Program-made: the position numbers and the translations under genes | Shown: positions 36,057 to 44,467 of the stretch, piece after piece | Numbering within the stretch: position 1 is the first letter of the stretch | Layout of the letters: each line of letters opens with the position of its first letter | The notes under the pieces: model-generated | Told to the model about the DNA's origin: nothing | Seen by the model: the letters and a program-made list of their open reading frames with translations, nothing else | The model's database searches: none | Assembly (NCBI GenBank): GCA_038326165.1 | Contig: JBBQJT010000024.1 | Coordinates: 1 to 47,699 of the forward strand | Direction of reading: 5' to 3' | Origin: JAEUUM01 sp038326165 | Lineage (GTDB): Bacteria > Bacteroidota > Bacteroidia > Chitinophagales > Saprospiraceae | Length of the DNA stretch: 47,699 nt

Positions 36057-37958
36057 ATGACTGTATCGACAAACATAGGAAAACTAGAAAGAACACTTTC
36101 TGATGCGTATTCAGAAGTCGATAGATTGACCATATTGCAGGATTTGGTTGACCATTACTTGTACACGCACTTGAGTAAGGCACAAAAATTCCTTGAGGAG
36201 CAAAAGTCTATTTTCAAAATAATTCGCCATGATGACCAATACCGTCGATATCTGATTCAGTCTGCGATTTTAGAAAATCACTTGTACAATTACTTATTTG
36301 CTGATGCTTTGTTTGTTTCTGCCATTGAGGATTCGGAAAAATATCTACAAGCAGATAAAAGAATTGAATTATTGATCGATTATTTAGGTACGTGCATCAA
36401 TTTGTCAAATCAGAATACCGCACGTGATTTAATACTTGAAATCAATCAATATTTAACTACTGAAAAAAATAACAGATTGCAATGTTACGCCTTTGTGCGT
36501 GAAGGCTTCTTTTTGTTGCAAACGCATCAATATGAGCGAGCATCTGATGTTTTCAATAAAGCTTTGAATTGTTTCAATCCTGATCAAAAAACCAATGTCA
36601 AGGACTTTTACTTCTTGAGTATGGCACACAGCGGGTTGGGACACGTTTATGATCACACCCAGGATATAGCAAAGGCCAAGATATCTTATGGCAAGGCGGT
36701 ACAATTGTGTGAGGCCGAAAATATTTCAGTCCGATTGTCCTGGCATTATTTGCATTTGGGCAATTGTTATCTATCGGAGGGGAATTACGATGAAGCTATT
36801 GTTTATTTTTCAAAAGCTTCTGGTAGCAAGGACGATATCAGCAGAGCAGCACGAGCAGCTGCTTTTGCTAATTTAGGTATTTGTGCATTTCATCAGAAAT
36901 ATTTTGAGCAGTCATTGGAGTTTTTGTCTAAAGCTGAAGATGCTTATCAAGAAGCTAATGTAAATGATTACAAAAACAACAGTGTTATTCAAAATTGGAG
37001 GGCCAAAGTTTATGTAGGATTAGGAGATCATGAAAAAGCCATGCACCATTTCTTAAAAGCCTCCGAACAAGCTATGAAGCAAGATGATTTTCATCAACAA
37101 GCTCAGATTTGTAGGGATATTTCCGATTATTTCAAGCAAAGGAATGATTACAAAAGTGCATTTGAATATTTGAGTTTGCACAATTCATTCTTATCGAAAG
37201 CTCAAAATGAAATCAACCAACGGATGTTGATGGAAATCAGTATTAAGTACGAAACTGAAAGAAAGGAAAAGGAAACTGAATTGCTCAGATTGCAGGCCAC
37301 GGAATTGCAGTTGAAGGCTCTCAGAGCGCAGATGAATCCCCATTTCATGTACAATGCGCTCAACTCAATACAGAATTTTATAACCTCCTACGAGGTGACG
37401 AGTGCAGCCCAGTATCTTGCCAAGTTCGCTAAGTTGATGCGACAATCATTGGATTACAGCGAACTTCAAGTGATATCATTAGAGAAGGAAATTGCCTTTT
37501 TGGAGGATTTTCTCTATATCAATCAAAAGTTGAGATTCAATGACATGCTTGAGTACAAAGTTATCATCGATGATGATCTAGAAGATGATATCATCGGAGT
37601 ACCACCCATGATAGTACAGCCTTATGTTGAAAACGCAATTGAGCACGGACTTCGTACCAGGAAGCAAGGCAAAGTGACCGTGAGTATTGAGCCAGATGGT
37701 GATGATATGCTTTTGGTCAGTATTGAAGACGATGGCATTGGACGCAATAAAGCGCTCGCTATGCAAGCAGATGGCATATATGGCAATAAACATCAAAGTC
37801 GTGGCACGGGAATTACAGAAGAACGACTGGCACTGTTAAAGACTGCTGATGGCCAGCAGGGCGGAGTTACCATCATTGATCTTTTGGATGATATTACAGG
37901 GGAACCAAAGGGAACTCGCGTTATTATCCATATTCCTATCCAGTTAATCCGTCGATAA
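36057..37958 (+). CDS. Soluble TPR sensor with LytS-type histidine kinase domain
   Basis: 633 residues without signal peptide or membrane helix, so cytosolic. Residues about 1-370 form helical TPR repeats (for example FYFLSMAHSGLGHVYDHTQD, WHYLHLGNCYLSEGNYDEAI, AAFANLGICAFHQKYFEQSL). A coiled coil (ETERKEKETELLRLQATELQ, about 395-415) leads into the His_kinase domain with phospho-acceptor His429 (RAQMNPHFMYNALNSIQNFI) and the ATPase motifs VQPYVENAIEHGL, SIEDDGIGRNKAL and RGTGITEERLALL. This is the LytS/YehU class that partners LytTR regulators, and one is encoded just upstream. A TPR input suggests sensing through a protein or peptide partner. A strong terminator follows at 38087. Confidence 0.92.
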   Translation: MTVSTNIGKLERTLSDAYSEVDRLTILQDLVDHYLYTHLSKAQKFLEEQKSIFKIIRHDDQYRRYLIQSAILENHLYNYLFADALFVSAIEDSEKYLQADKRIELLIDYLGTCINLSNQNTARDLILEINQYLTTEKNNRLQCYAFVREGFFLLQTHQYERASDVFNKALNCFNPDQKTNVKDFYFLSMAHSGLGHVYDHTQDIAKAKISYGKAVQLCEAENISVRLSWHYLHLGNCYLSEGNYDEAIVYFSKASGSKDDISRAARAAAFANLGICAFHQKYFEQSLEFLSKAEDAYQEANVNDYKNNSVIQNWRAKVYVGLGDHEKAMHHFLKASEQAMKQDDFHQQAQICRDISDYFKQRNDYKSAFEYLSLHNSFLSKAQNEINQRMLMEISIKYETERKEKETELLRLQATELQLKALRAQMNPHFMYNALNSIQNFITSYEVTSAAQYLAKFAKLMRQSLDYSELQVISLEKEIAFLEDFLYINQKLRFNDMLEYKVIIDDDLEDDIIGVPPMIVQPYVENAIEHGLRTRKQGKVTVSIEPDGDDMLLVSIEDDGIGRNKALAMQADGIYGNKHQSRGTGITEERLALLKTADGQQGGVTIIDLLDDITGEPKGTRVIIHIPIQLIRR

Positions 37959-38086
37959 GTAGAACCGTTTTCTAGGTCAATTCTACCGTTTAACCTTTAT
38001 TAGAGCCATTGCCTAATTGGTATATTTAGACTGAGTATTACCGTTCTATATTTGACTCGGTTTTCTCATAGTATGTTTGTTTGTTG

Positions 38087-38123
38087 AAGCCCACAATTAC
38101 TAAGGTGTTTGTGGGCTTTTTTT
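38087..38123 (+). terminator. Rho-independent terminator of the LytTR/LytS locus
   Basis: AAGCCCACAA and TTGTGGGCTT form a 10-bp perfect stem with a 12-base loop, followed by a run of Ts to 38123. The repeat array begins a few bases further on. Confidence 0.9.
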
Positions 38124-38138
38124 GATTTGGATTTAAGA

Positions 38139-38262
38139 TGTGTTTCAGTTGGCTGAAGCCAAACTGGAATTTATGGGAACAAAGTGGTATTTAAGATGTG
38201 TTTCAGTTGGCTGAAGCCAAACTGGAATTGATGGGAACAGATTAGTTGGCTGAAGCCAAACT
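38139..38262. repeat. REP-like 58-bp hairpin repeats, family B, left block
   Basis: Three units precede the second Y1 transposase. Each has a hairpin with left arm CAGTTGGCT, loop GA and right arm AGCCAAACTG (one bulged A). Cores lie at 38146-38166 and 38204-38224 (58 bases apart), with a truncated, mutated copy at 38244-38262. The conserved tail GAATT(T/G)ATGGGAACA shows that the whole unit, not just the hairpin, is repeated. Confidence 0.9.
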
Positions 38263-38356
38263 AGAATCGATGAAAACAAAGTAATATTGTAGTCAGTTTT
38301 CATTGACTTATAAAAGATTGAAAACACATGAAGGCTTTATCCATAAAAAATAGATT

Positions 38357-38791
38357 ATGAGCTGGGTGAGAATATACATACACATGGTGTTTTCTACAAA
38401 AAATAGAGAACCTTTTCTGAATTCACTTGAATTGAGAAAAAATGTTTTTCAGCATGTTAAAAAAAATGCTGAAGAAAAAGGTATTTGGCTTGATTGTATA
38501 AATGGATATAGCGATCATGCCCATTGCTTAATTTCACTTGGCAAAGAGCAAAGTGTAAGCAAAGTTGCCCAACTTATAAAAGGAGAATCCTCTTTTTGGA
38601 TAAATCAAAATAACTTAACTTCTCAAAAATTTATGTGGCAAGATGATTATTGGGCTGTAGGAGTTAGCGACAGGCATTTGGTATCAGTTCGTAGATATAT
38701 TCATAATCAAGAAGCGCATCACTCTAGAAATTCATTTTCGAAAGAAATAAATCAATTTATGGAAAAATATGGATGGGAGTTGATAAAATAA
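38357..38791 (+). CDS. REP-associated (RAYT-like) Y1 transposase, second family
   Basis: 144 residues, Y1_Tnp family. The HUH motif is His54-Ala-His56 (SDHAHCLIS), and the probable catalytic tyrosine is Tyr114 in RYIHNQEAHH. Conserved surroundings are LIKGESSFWIN and KFMWQDDYWAVGVSDRHL. It looks intact. It is embedded in its own repeat array, with three hairpin units before and nine after, and has no tnpB. It shares only the family motifs with the Y1 protein at 169-630, and its repeats have no resemblance to the GTCCC/GGGAC palindromes there. A role in making or moving the 58-bp units is inferred from position. Confidence 0.9.
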   Translation: MSWVRIYIHMVFSTKNREPFLNSLELRKNVFQHVKKNAEEKGIWLDCINGYSDHAHCLISLGKEQSVSKVAQLIKGESSFWINQNNLTSQKFMWQDDYWAVGVSDRHLVSVRRYIHNQEAHHSRNSFSKEINQFMEKYGWELIK

Positions 38792-38821
38792 AAATTATGC
38801 TAAAGCAAAATAATATTGAAG

Positions 38822-39290
38822 ATGTGTTTCAGTTGGCTGAAGCCAAACTGGAATTTATGGGAACAAAGTGGTATTTAATATTTGTTTCAGTTGGCTGAAG
38901 CCGAACTGGAATTGATGGGAACAAAGTGGTATTGAAGATGTGTTTCAGTTGGCTGAAGCCAAACTGGAATTGATGGGAACAAAGTAGTATTTAAGATGTG
39001 TTTCAGTTGGCTGAAGCCAAACTGGAATTTATGGGAACAAAGTAGTATTTAAGATGTGTTTCAGTTGGCTGAAGCCAAACTGGAATTGATGGGAACAGAT
39101 TAGTATTTAAGATGTGTTTCAGTTGGCTGAAGCCGAACTGGAATTGATGGGAACAAAGTAATATTGAAGATGTGTTTCAGTTGGCTGAAGCCAAACTGGA
39201 ATTTATGGGAACAAAGTAGTATTGAAGATGTGTTTCAGTTGGCTGAAGCCAAACTGGAATTTATGGGAACAAATTAGTTGGCTGAAGCGG
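38822..39290. repeat. REP-like 58-bp tandem hairpin array, family B, right block
   Basis: Eight hairpin cores start at 38830, 38888, 38946, 39004, 39062, 39120, 39178 and 39236, exactly 58 bases apart each time, and a decayed ninth lies at about 39275-39290. The arms are CAGTTGGCT and AGCC(A/G)AACTG. Between cores the sequence is conserved as well (GGAATT(T/G)ATGGGAACA ... AAGATGTGTTT), so these are tandem repeats and not a CRISPR. Differences are scattered single bases, such as CCAAACTG to CCGAACTG at 38888 and 39120. No gene is seen within; the stretch to 39407 is otherwise featureless. Confidence 0.95.
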
Positions 39291-39407
39291 AATTGGGTTT
39301 TTGTATTTCGTTACAGCTGATCGTATTGCCTTGGCTTATTCTGTGTTGTCACTTTTGGCATTGCCCCGATAATGGTTCAAATGAACAGTTTGTCAAAGTT
39401 TTATTGC

Positions 39408-40217
39408 TCAATCTGTAACTGCAGCTCTTAATTTGGTTAGTCTTGATAGGAGGTCTTCCATACGGTCTAATTGAAGCATATTTGCACCATCAGACTTGGC
39501 GTGTGCTGTGTCATGATGTGTTTCAATAAACAAGCCATCAGCTCCAGACGCAATTCCTGCTTTGGCAATTAGGCCTATCATATCGGGTCTGCCTCCAGTT
39601 ACGCCACCTGATTGATTAGGTTGTTGCAAGGAATGGGTGCAATCCAAAACTGTGGGTACTCCAAATGATTGCATAGTAGGAATACCGCGAAAATCAACGA
39701 TCAAATCCTGGTAGCCAAACATGGTTCCTCTGTCAATTAGGAATATCTGATCATTTCCGGCATCTCTCACTTTCTGCACAGCATGCAGCATTGATTCTGG
39801 AGCCAAAAATTGACCTTTTTTGATACTTACAATTTTATTGGTTTCGGCTGCTGCGATCAACAAACTGGTTTGTCTGCATAGAAATGCGGGTATCTGCAAT
39901 ATGTCAACATAATTTGCTGCCATGGTTGCTTCAGGATCAGTGTGAATATCTGTAGTCGTTAAGATCCCAAATTCTTTCCCTACCTCCTGAATGATGCTTA
40001 AGGCCTTTTCATCTCCAATACCTGTAAAGCTGTCTATTTTGGTTCTGTTGGCCTTTCGATAGGATGCTTTGAAAATATAAGGTATTTTAAACTTACTCGT
40101 GAGTTGAACCATTTTTTGGGCAATGCGAAATGCCATTTCACGATCTTCAATAACACATGGTCCTGCAATCAAGAAAAACTGATTTTCGGGATTCGAAAGC
40201 GGTAGTTTATAGGTCAC
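39408..40217 (-). CDS. kdsA: 3-deoxy-8-phosphooctulonate synthase (KDO-8-P synthase)
   Basis: 269 residues, full length for KdsA. It condenses phosphoenolpyruvate with arabinose 5-phosphate to make KDO-8-phosphate for lipopolysaccharide core. Family motifs are LIAGPCVIEDREMAFRIA (16-33), FKASYRKANRTKIDSFTG, TDIHTDPEA, VDILQIPAFLCRQTSLL, FDCTHS-type VLDCTHSLQQPNQSGGVTGG, and FIETHHDTAHAKSDGANML near the end. A cysteine at the start of the barrel (GPCVIED) is present in metal-independent and metal-dependent types, so the type is not decided by this alone. It shares the minus strand with the SPOR protein upstream, 52 bases apart, and probably one transcript. Confidence 0.96.
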   Translation of the reverse strand: MTYKLPLSNPENQFFLIAGPCVIEDREMAFRIAQKMVQLTSKFKIPYIFKASYRKANRTKIDSFTGIGDEKALSIIQEVGKEFGILTTTDIHTDPEATMAANYVDILQIPAFLCRQTSLLIAAAETNKIVSIKKGQFLAPESMLHAVQKVRDAGNDQIFLIDRGTMFGYQDLIVDFRGIPTMQSFGVPTVLDCTHSLQQPNQSGGVTGGRPDMIGLIAKAGIASGADGLFIETHHDTAHAKSDGANMLQLDRMEDLLSRLTKLRAAVTD

Positions 40218-40269
40218 GTTGAGGGTTTTTTCGCTTTAAATCTGCAAAAACTTGCTGCCAAACTATTGT

Positions 40270-41238
40270 TTATTTAACAAAGTAGGCTTGAGGATTGACA
40301 AGATTTTGAATGTCACGGAGCACTTTGGTTTTGTTGTTTTCCGTAGAGGAGGATATCACCAATACTTTATGGATACTGGCTTTCTGTTCAATCATGCTCT
40401 CGTAGCCCAATTTTGAAAGTTTCTTTTTCAGATTTTTGGCATTATCTATGGATCCAAACGCACCTACCGCGATTTTGAAGTTAATTTTCTTTTTTACAAG
40501 CTTTGGCTTTTCAGCAATTAGTTCTGGTTTGGGAGTTTCAATACCAGTTACAGCTTCAATACTATCCAATCCATCCTCCATATCTACGCTGTCTCCTTCC
40601 AGATATCCCGGTAAGCTCCATTTGGCGTCATAGTCTAAGGTCTGTTCCAATTGGCGTTGATGTTCTAAGGTGGATTCTGCAATATCGAATTGACTTGGCA
40701 CTTCGGCCAGTCTTTTGGTATGTAGCCCGTACCAAACTCCGCTACCTAATGCAATAAGTGTAACGGCAATGATCAATGAGAGCAACACGTCCGTGAATTG
40801 CTTCCTCAATGAAGGTCTTGTCACATTCAACTTCGCTTGCTGTGGCAAGGTGGTTGACACTTTAGGAGAATTACTTAAAATGCTAAAAGGAATACTTCCT
40901 AGTCCATAGGCGTAATCATTGTTGTTAGACTCTGTTCCAATGAAACGGATACCATTTCTGAAATCCATAAACAATGATCCCACTTTGGGAAGAACTACAG
41001 TCTCTTTATTTTCAAGTTGAGCCAATATAGATTGACCTTTGTTCACGTCAACATGCGTATTTTCATCAACAGATTGCGCTCTTTCGAGAAACACAATTGT
41101 GCTACTTGGGGGAGAAAAGCTTTTATGAATAAAGTTTGCTTCGGCAGATTTGTTCTTCAGTTGGAACAAACCAATACCAGGAATATGGAATTTACCATAA
41201 CGACGTAGTAAGCCAAAGAAGTGGTTTTTCTCTTGCAT
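40270..41238 (-). CDS. HU-CCDC81 and SPOR domain protein
   Basis: 322 residues. The N-terminus (about 5-130; FGLLRRYGKFHIPGIGLFQL, then VVLPKVGSLFMDFRNGIRFI) resembles the paired bacterial CCDC81-like HU domains found in Bacteroidota. One membrane helix follows (about 150-172, DVLLSLIIAVTLIALGSGVWYGL). A linker rich in acidic residues leads to a C-terminal SPOR domain (about 248-322; FKIAVGAFGSIDNAKNLKKKLSKLGY), which binds denuded glycan strands of septal peptidoglycan. Thus it may connect a cytoplasmic DNA-binding-like domain with the division-site cell wall; the role of this family is not established. The preceding gene on its strand would start here, with TATCTTTG 30 bases upstream. Confidence 0.82.
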   Translation of the reverse strand: MQEKNHFFGLLRRYGKFHIPGIGLFQLKNKSAEANFIHKSFSPPSSTIVFLERAQSVDENTHVDVNKGQSILAQLENKETVVLPKVGSLFMDFRNGIRFIGTESNNNDYAYGLGSIPFSILSNSPKVSTTLPQQAKLNVTRPSLRKQFTDVLLSLIIAVTLIALGSGVWYGLHTKRLAEVPSQFDIAESTLEHQRQLEQTLDYDAKWSLPGYLEGDSVDMEDGLDSIEAVTGIETPKPELIAEKPKLVKKKINFKIAVGAFGSIDNAKNLKKKLSKLGYESMIEQKASIHKVLVISSSTENNKTKVLRDIQNLVNPQAYFVK

Positions 41239-41267
41239 GATTGTTTGTTTACCGGCTTGGGCTGTCG

Positions 41268-41275
41268 CAAAGATA
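41268..41275 (-). promoter_or_regulatory. Probable -7 element of the SPOR-kdsA operon
   Basis: The minus strand reads TATCTTTG, a full TAnnTTTG match, 29 bases before the ATG at 41238. The -33 half is not apparent. Confidence 0.45.
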
Positions 41276-41427
41276 ATAAATTAGCGGAAATTCATCCGCA
41301 GTCTTTAGGATAAAGACTTATTTTATACCTTAGTTCCCCAATTTCATGCCATTTTTACAAAAATATGAGAATTGGGATACATCGATTCTCTTTAAAATCT
41401 GTTTCTTTGGTAATTAAAGTGAATTCA

Positions 41428-42756
41428 ATGATGGAGGAAATGACAGAAATTAGTTACTCAAGGACACGAAGTGGTGAGCTTTACGAAGAGGCGAAACAGT
41501 ATTTTCCGGGTGGAGTCGATTCCCCAGTGAGGGCTTTTAAATCGGTAATTGGCCCTCCCGTGTTTATGAAGAAAGGCGATGGGGCAAGAGTATGGGATGA
41601 GGATGACAACGAATACATTGATTTTTGCTGTTCTTGGGGACCTTTAATTCATGGTCATAATCCGAGGTCTGTAGCTGAGGCAATCCACAGAACGGTTGAT
41701 TTGGGAACCAGTTTTGGAACGCCTACCATTTATGGATTAGAGTTGGGCAAATTGTTGAATGCGAATATTCCTTTTTTGGAAAAACTTCGATTTGTATCAT
41801 CTGGCACCGAGGCGGTTATGTCAGCCATTCGTTTGGCTAGAGGTTACACTTCCAGAAGTAAGATTTTAAAGTTTGATGGGTGTTATCATGGCCATGTAGA
41901 TTCGTTATTGGTCAATGCCGGCAGTGGTCTTGTTACTTTTGGTGTGAGTTCTTCAGCTGGCATTCCTGAAAGTTTTGCGGCTGAGACCCTTGTGGTGCCA
42001 TTGGATGATGAGACGGCGCTGAAAGCGGCTTTCGACGTTTATGGACATGAAATAGCTGCTGTAATCATCGAACCTGTACCTGCAAATAATGGATTGCTGT
42101 TACAAAGACCTGAGTTCTTGACCTATTTGCGTAAAATTTGTACTGATTTTGGAGTATTATTGATATTTGATGAAGTCATTTCAGGTTTTCGTATTGGTTT
42201 CAAAGGTGCAGCAGGACATTACGGCATCGAACCTGATTTGGTGACCTACGGAAAAATTATCGGAGGGGGAATGCCAGTTGGAGCTTACGGTGGTAGGCGT
42301 GAAATAATGGGCCAAGTAAGTCCTGATGGGCCAGTTTATCAAGCTGGAACTTTGAGTGGCAATCCTGTAGCCATGGCGGCTGGAAAGGCGGCACTGTCCA
42401 TGTGTCTCAATCCAGAATTTTATGTGAATCTGGAAAAACTTACAGCAGATTTTTGTGAAGATATAAACGCATTTGCTGATGAATATGGCTATGATTTTTC
42501 GATGCCACACATAGGTTCTATTTTTTGGCCTTGTTTTTCTAAGCAAACCATTCGCAATGCTTCCCAAATTGATGCTAGTTCAATGGAATTGTTCAAAAAA
42601 TTTCATTTCTTTTTGCTGCAACGGGGCATTTATTTTGGTCCATCAGGGTATGAGGTGGGTTTTGTATCTGCTGCCCATGATGCCAGTATTTTGGAAGAAG
42701 CCAGTGAAAAAATCAAGATGGCCTTGGATCATATTTATCAAAATGAAGAATTGTGA
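41428..42756 (+). CDS. hemL: Glutamate-1-semialdehyde 2,1-aminomutase
   Basis: 442 residues from the chosen start. The frame is open from 41365, but the 21 extra residues there lie before the family's usual beginning (YSRTRSGELYEEAKQYFPGGVDSPVRAF), so the ATG at 41428 (or the one at 41440) is preferred. It makes 5-aminolevulinate for haem and tetrapyrroles, using pyridoxal phosphate bound to Lys276 (TYGKIIGGGMPVGAYGG). Other motifs are SSGTEAVMSAIRLARG, KFDGCYHGHVDSLL, IFDEVISGFR and YQAGTLSGNPVAMAAG. Its stop codon overlaps the start of the kinase gene (GTGA), implying translational coupling of haem synthesis with the two-component system. Confidence 0.96.
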   Translation: MMEEMTEISYSRTRSGELYEEAKQYFPGGVDSPVRAFKSVIGPPVFMKKGDGARVWDEDDNEYIDFCCSWGPLIHGHNPRSVAEAIHRTVDLGTSFGTPTIYGLELGKLLNANIPFLEKLRFVSSGTEAVMSAIRLARGYTSRSKILKFDGCYHGHVDSLLVNAGSGLVTFGVSSSAGIPESFAAETLVVPLDDETALKAAFDVYGHEIAAVIIEPVPANNGLLLQRPEFLTYLRKICTDFGVLLIFDEVISGFRIGFKGAAGHYGIEPDLVTYGKIIGGGMPVGAYGGRREIMGQVSPDGPVYQAGTLSGNPVAMAAGKAALSMCLNPEFYVNLEKLTADFCEDINAFADEYGYDFSMPHIGSIFWPCFSKQTIRNASQIDASSMELFKKFHFFLLQRGIYFGPSGYEVGFVSAAHDASILEEASEKIKMALDHIYQNEEL

Positions 42757-43760
42757 GCATGGATGGTAATCCGAAACTGAGGTTGCTTTCCTATGGTGTA
42801 ATGCTATACATGTTATTGGCATTCATTTGGTGGTCGGTTTTGCTTGTCGTAAAAAACGATGATGCATTTCAAGCCAAAAAAGAATACTTGCGTTTGATAA
42901 AAGTTGCTCAAGGAACTGTTAAAAATGATGCTCAGTTTAATGCCGATCTACAGTATAAAGAATTGGTTATTAGGTACCAACGCCAGGAATGGATGATTGC
43001 AGGTGAGGCAATAGTATTTATTTTGAGTTTGATAGCAGGTATTTGGTTCATCAATCGCGGGTATCACAAGGAAGTACAGTTGGCACAACAAAAAAGGAAC
43101 TTCCTACTCTCCATATCGCATGAGTTGAAATCCCCCATTGCATCGATACGACTGATCATCGAAACTTTTCAGAAGCGAAAACTTCAACCTGAACAGGTGC
43201 AAAAGCTAACATCAAGTGGACTCAAAGAAAATGACCGCCTAACTTCCTTAGTCAATAACTTGTTGATGGCTACCAAATTAGAAACTGCCTATGTACCTTC
43301 GAGAGAGTGGTTTGACATGACTGAGTTACTTGGATCATGTGTGGATAAATTTACTATGTTGAACCCCAATGCACGGATTGAATTTCATGATGAAGATCTC
43401 GAAATAGCAGTTTTTGCTGACAAATTAGGATTCGAATCAGTGTTAACCAATGTTGTTGAAAATGCCATTAAATATGCAGGCGAAGATGCCGCAATTAAGA
43501 TAGCTCTCAAGGATCTTGGTGAAACAGTATCTTTGACGGTTGAAGACAATGGCAATGGCATACCCGATAAAGAAAAATCTAAGATATTTGATCGTTTCTA
43601 TCGAGTAGGCAATGAAGAAGTTCGTCAGGCCAAGGGAACAGGCTTGGGTCTTTATATAGTAAAACAGATTATTACAGCCCACAAAGGAGAAGTACAAATA
43701 GTGGATGCTCAACCCAATGGAAGCAGGTTCATCATTCAAATTCCAAAAAATAACAAATAA
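42753..43760 (+). CDS. Membrane sensor histidine kinase
   Basis: 335 residues from a GTG overlapping the hemL stop; an ATG at 42759 is an alternative. A membrane helix (about 12-30) and another (about 85-103, AIVFILSLIAGIWFINRGYH) enclose a short periplasmic segment of about 50 residues. No HAMP domain is evident before the HisKA domain with His123 (LSISHELKSPIASIRL). The ATPase motifs are VLTNVVENAIKYA (N box), VEDNGNGIPDKEKSKIFDRF (G1/F) and GTGLGLYIVKQI (G2). The regulator begins one base after its stop, so they form a cognate pair. The signal is unknown; the small sensor suggests a membrane or interacting-protein cue. Confidence 0.93.
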   Translation: MSMDGNPKLRLLSYGVMLYMLLAFIWWSVLLVVKNDDAFQAKKEYLRLIKVAQGTVKNDAQFNADLQYKELVIRYQRQEWMIAGEAIVFILSLIAGIWFINRGYHKEVQLAQQKRNFLLSISHELKSPIASIRLIIETFQKRKLQPEQVQKLTSSGLKENDRLTSLVNNLLMATKLETAYVPSREWFDMTELLGSCVDKFTMLNPNARIEFHDEDLEIAVFADKLGFESVLTNVVENAIKYAGEDAAIKIALKDLGETVSLTVEDNGNGIPDKEKSKIFDRFYRVGNEEVRQAKGTGLGLYIVKQIITAHKGEVQIVDAQPNGSRFIIQIPKNNK

Positions 43761-43761
43761 T

Positions 43762-44454
43762 ATGGCATACCGAATATTGTTGATTGAGGATGAGGAAAGC
43801 ATAAGAGAAACACTGAAGCTAAACCTCGAATTGGAAGATTTTGAAGTGATAGCCGCTTCAAATGGCAAACAAGGATTGGAATATTTTCATGGTCAATTCT
43901 TTCATTTGATATTGATAGATGTCATGATGCCCATTTTGAACGGATATGATGTTTGCGAGCAAATGCGATTGACCAATACCAAAGTTCCTATCATTTTTAT
44001 TACCGCCAAAGACACCCAAACAGACAAAATAACTGGACTTAAGAAAGGTGCTGATGATTATATCACAAAGCCTTTTAGTTTTGAAGAATTGATGTTGAGG
44101 ATTATGAACCTTTTGCGCAGATCAGCGGATACCGAGAAAGAGGATTTCGAATCCTACAGCTTTGGTGACAATAAAGTTAATTTTAATACCTTCGATGCAA
44201 CTACAGCAAATGGCCCTATCAGTCTCACCTTAAAGGAGTCAATGCTTTTGAAGTTGTTGATAGAGAGAAGGGGAGAAGTGGTATCGCGACAACATATATT
44301 GCAAGCGGTATGGGGATATGAGGTATTTCCTTCAACACGCACCATAGACAATTTTATTTTGGCTTTCCGTAAGTATTTTGAACCTGATCCGCGAGAACCC
44401 GTATATTTTCATTCCATCCGAGGTGTAGGCTATAAATTCACCGTTAATAATTAA
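43762..44454 (+). CDS. OmpR/PhoB-family response regulator
   Basis: 230 residues from the ATG at 43762. The frame opens earlier at 43705, inside the kinase gene, but the receiver domain starts exactly here (MAYRILLIEDEESIRETLK). The phospho-acceptor is Asp53 (LILIDVMMPILNGYDV) and the conserved lysine is in KKGADDYITKPFSFEEL. The C-terminal winged helix (about 135-228) includes SLTLKESMLLKLLIERRGEV, STRTIDNFILAFRKYFE and FHSIRGVGYKF. It follows the kinase stop by one base and precedes the AAA+ gene by 13 bases. Confidence 0.95.
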   Translation: MAYRILLIEDEESIRETLKLNLELEDFEVIAASNGKQGLEYFHGQFFHLILIDVMMPILNGYDVCEQMRLTNTKVPIIFITAKDTQTDKITGLKKGADDYITKPFSFEELMLRIMNLLRRSADTEKEDFESYSFGDNKVNFNTFDATTANGPISLTLKESMLLKLLIERRGEVVSRQHILQAVWGYEVFPSTRTIDNFILAFRKYFEPDPREPVYFHSIRGVGYKFTVNN

Positions 44455-44467
44455 CAAAATTGATGCT

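Noticed and set aside
38145..38327. Minus-strand reading frame of 60 codons across the repeats
   Set aside because: It is made by translating the 58-bp repeat units (repeated WLQPT phrases), so it is an artefact of the array.
38822..39290. CRISPR array
   Set aside because: The repeat period is regular, but the 'spacers' are also conserved between units and no cas gene is near; it is a tandem repeat array.
42181..42567. Minus-strand reading frame of 128 codons inside hemL
   Set aside because: The plus strand encodes a conserved, full-length HemL here; the antisense product shows no family features.
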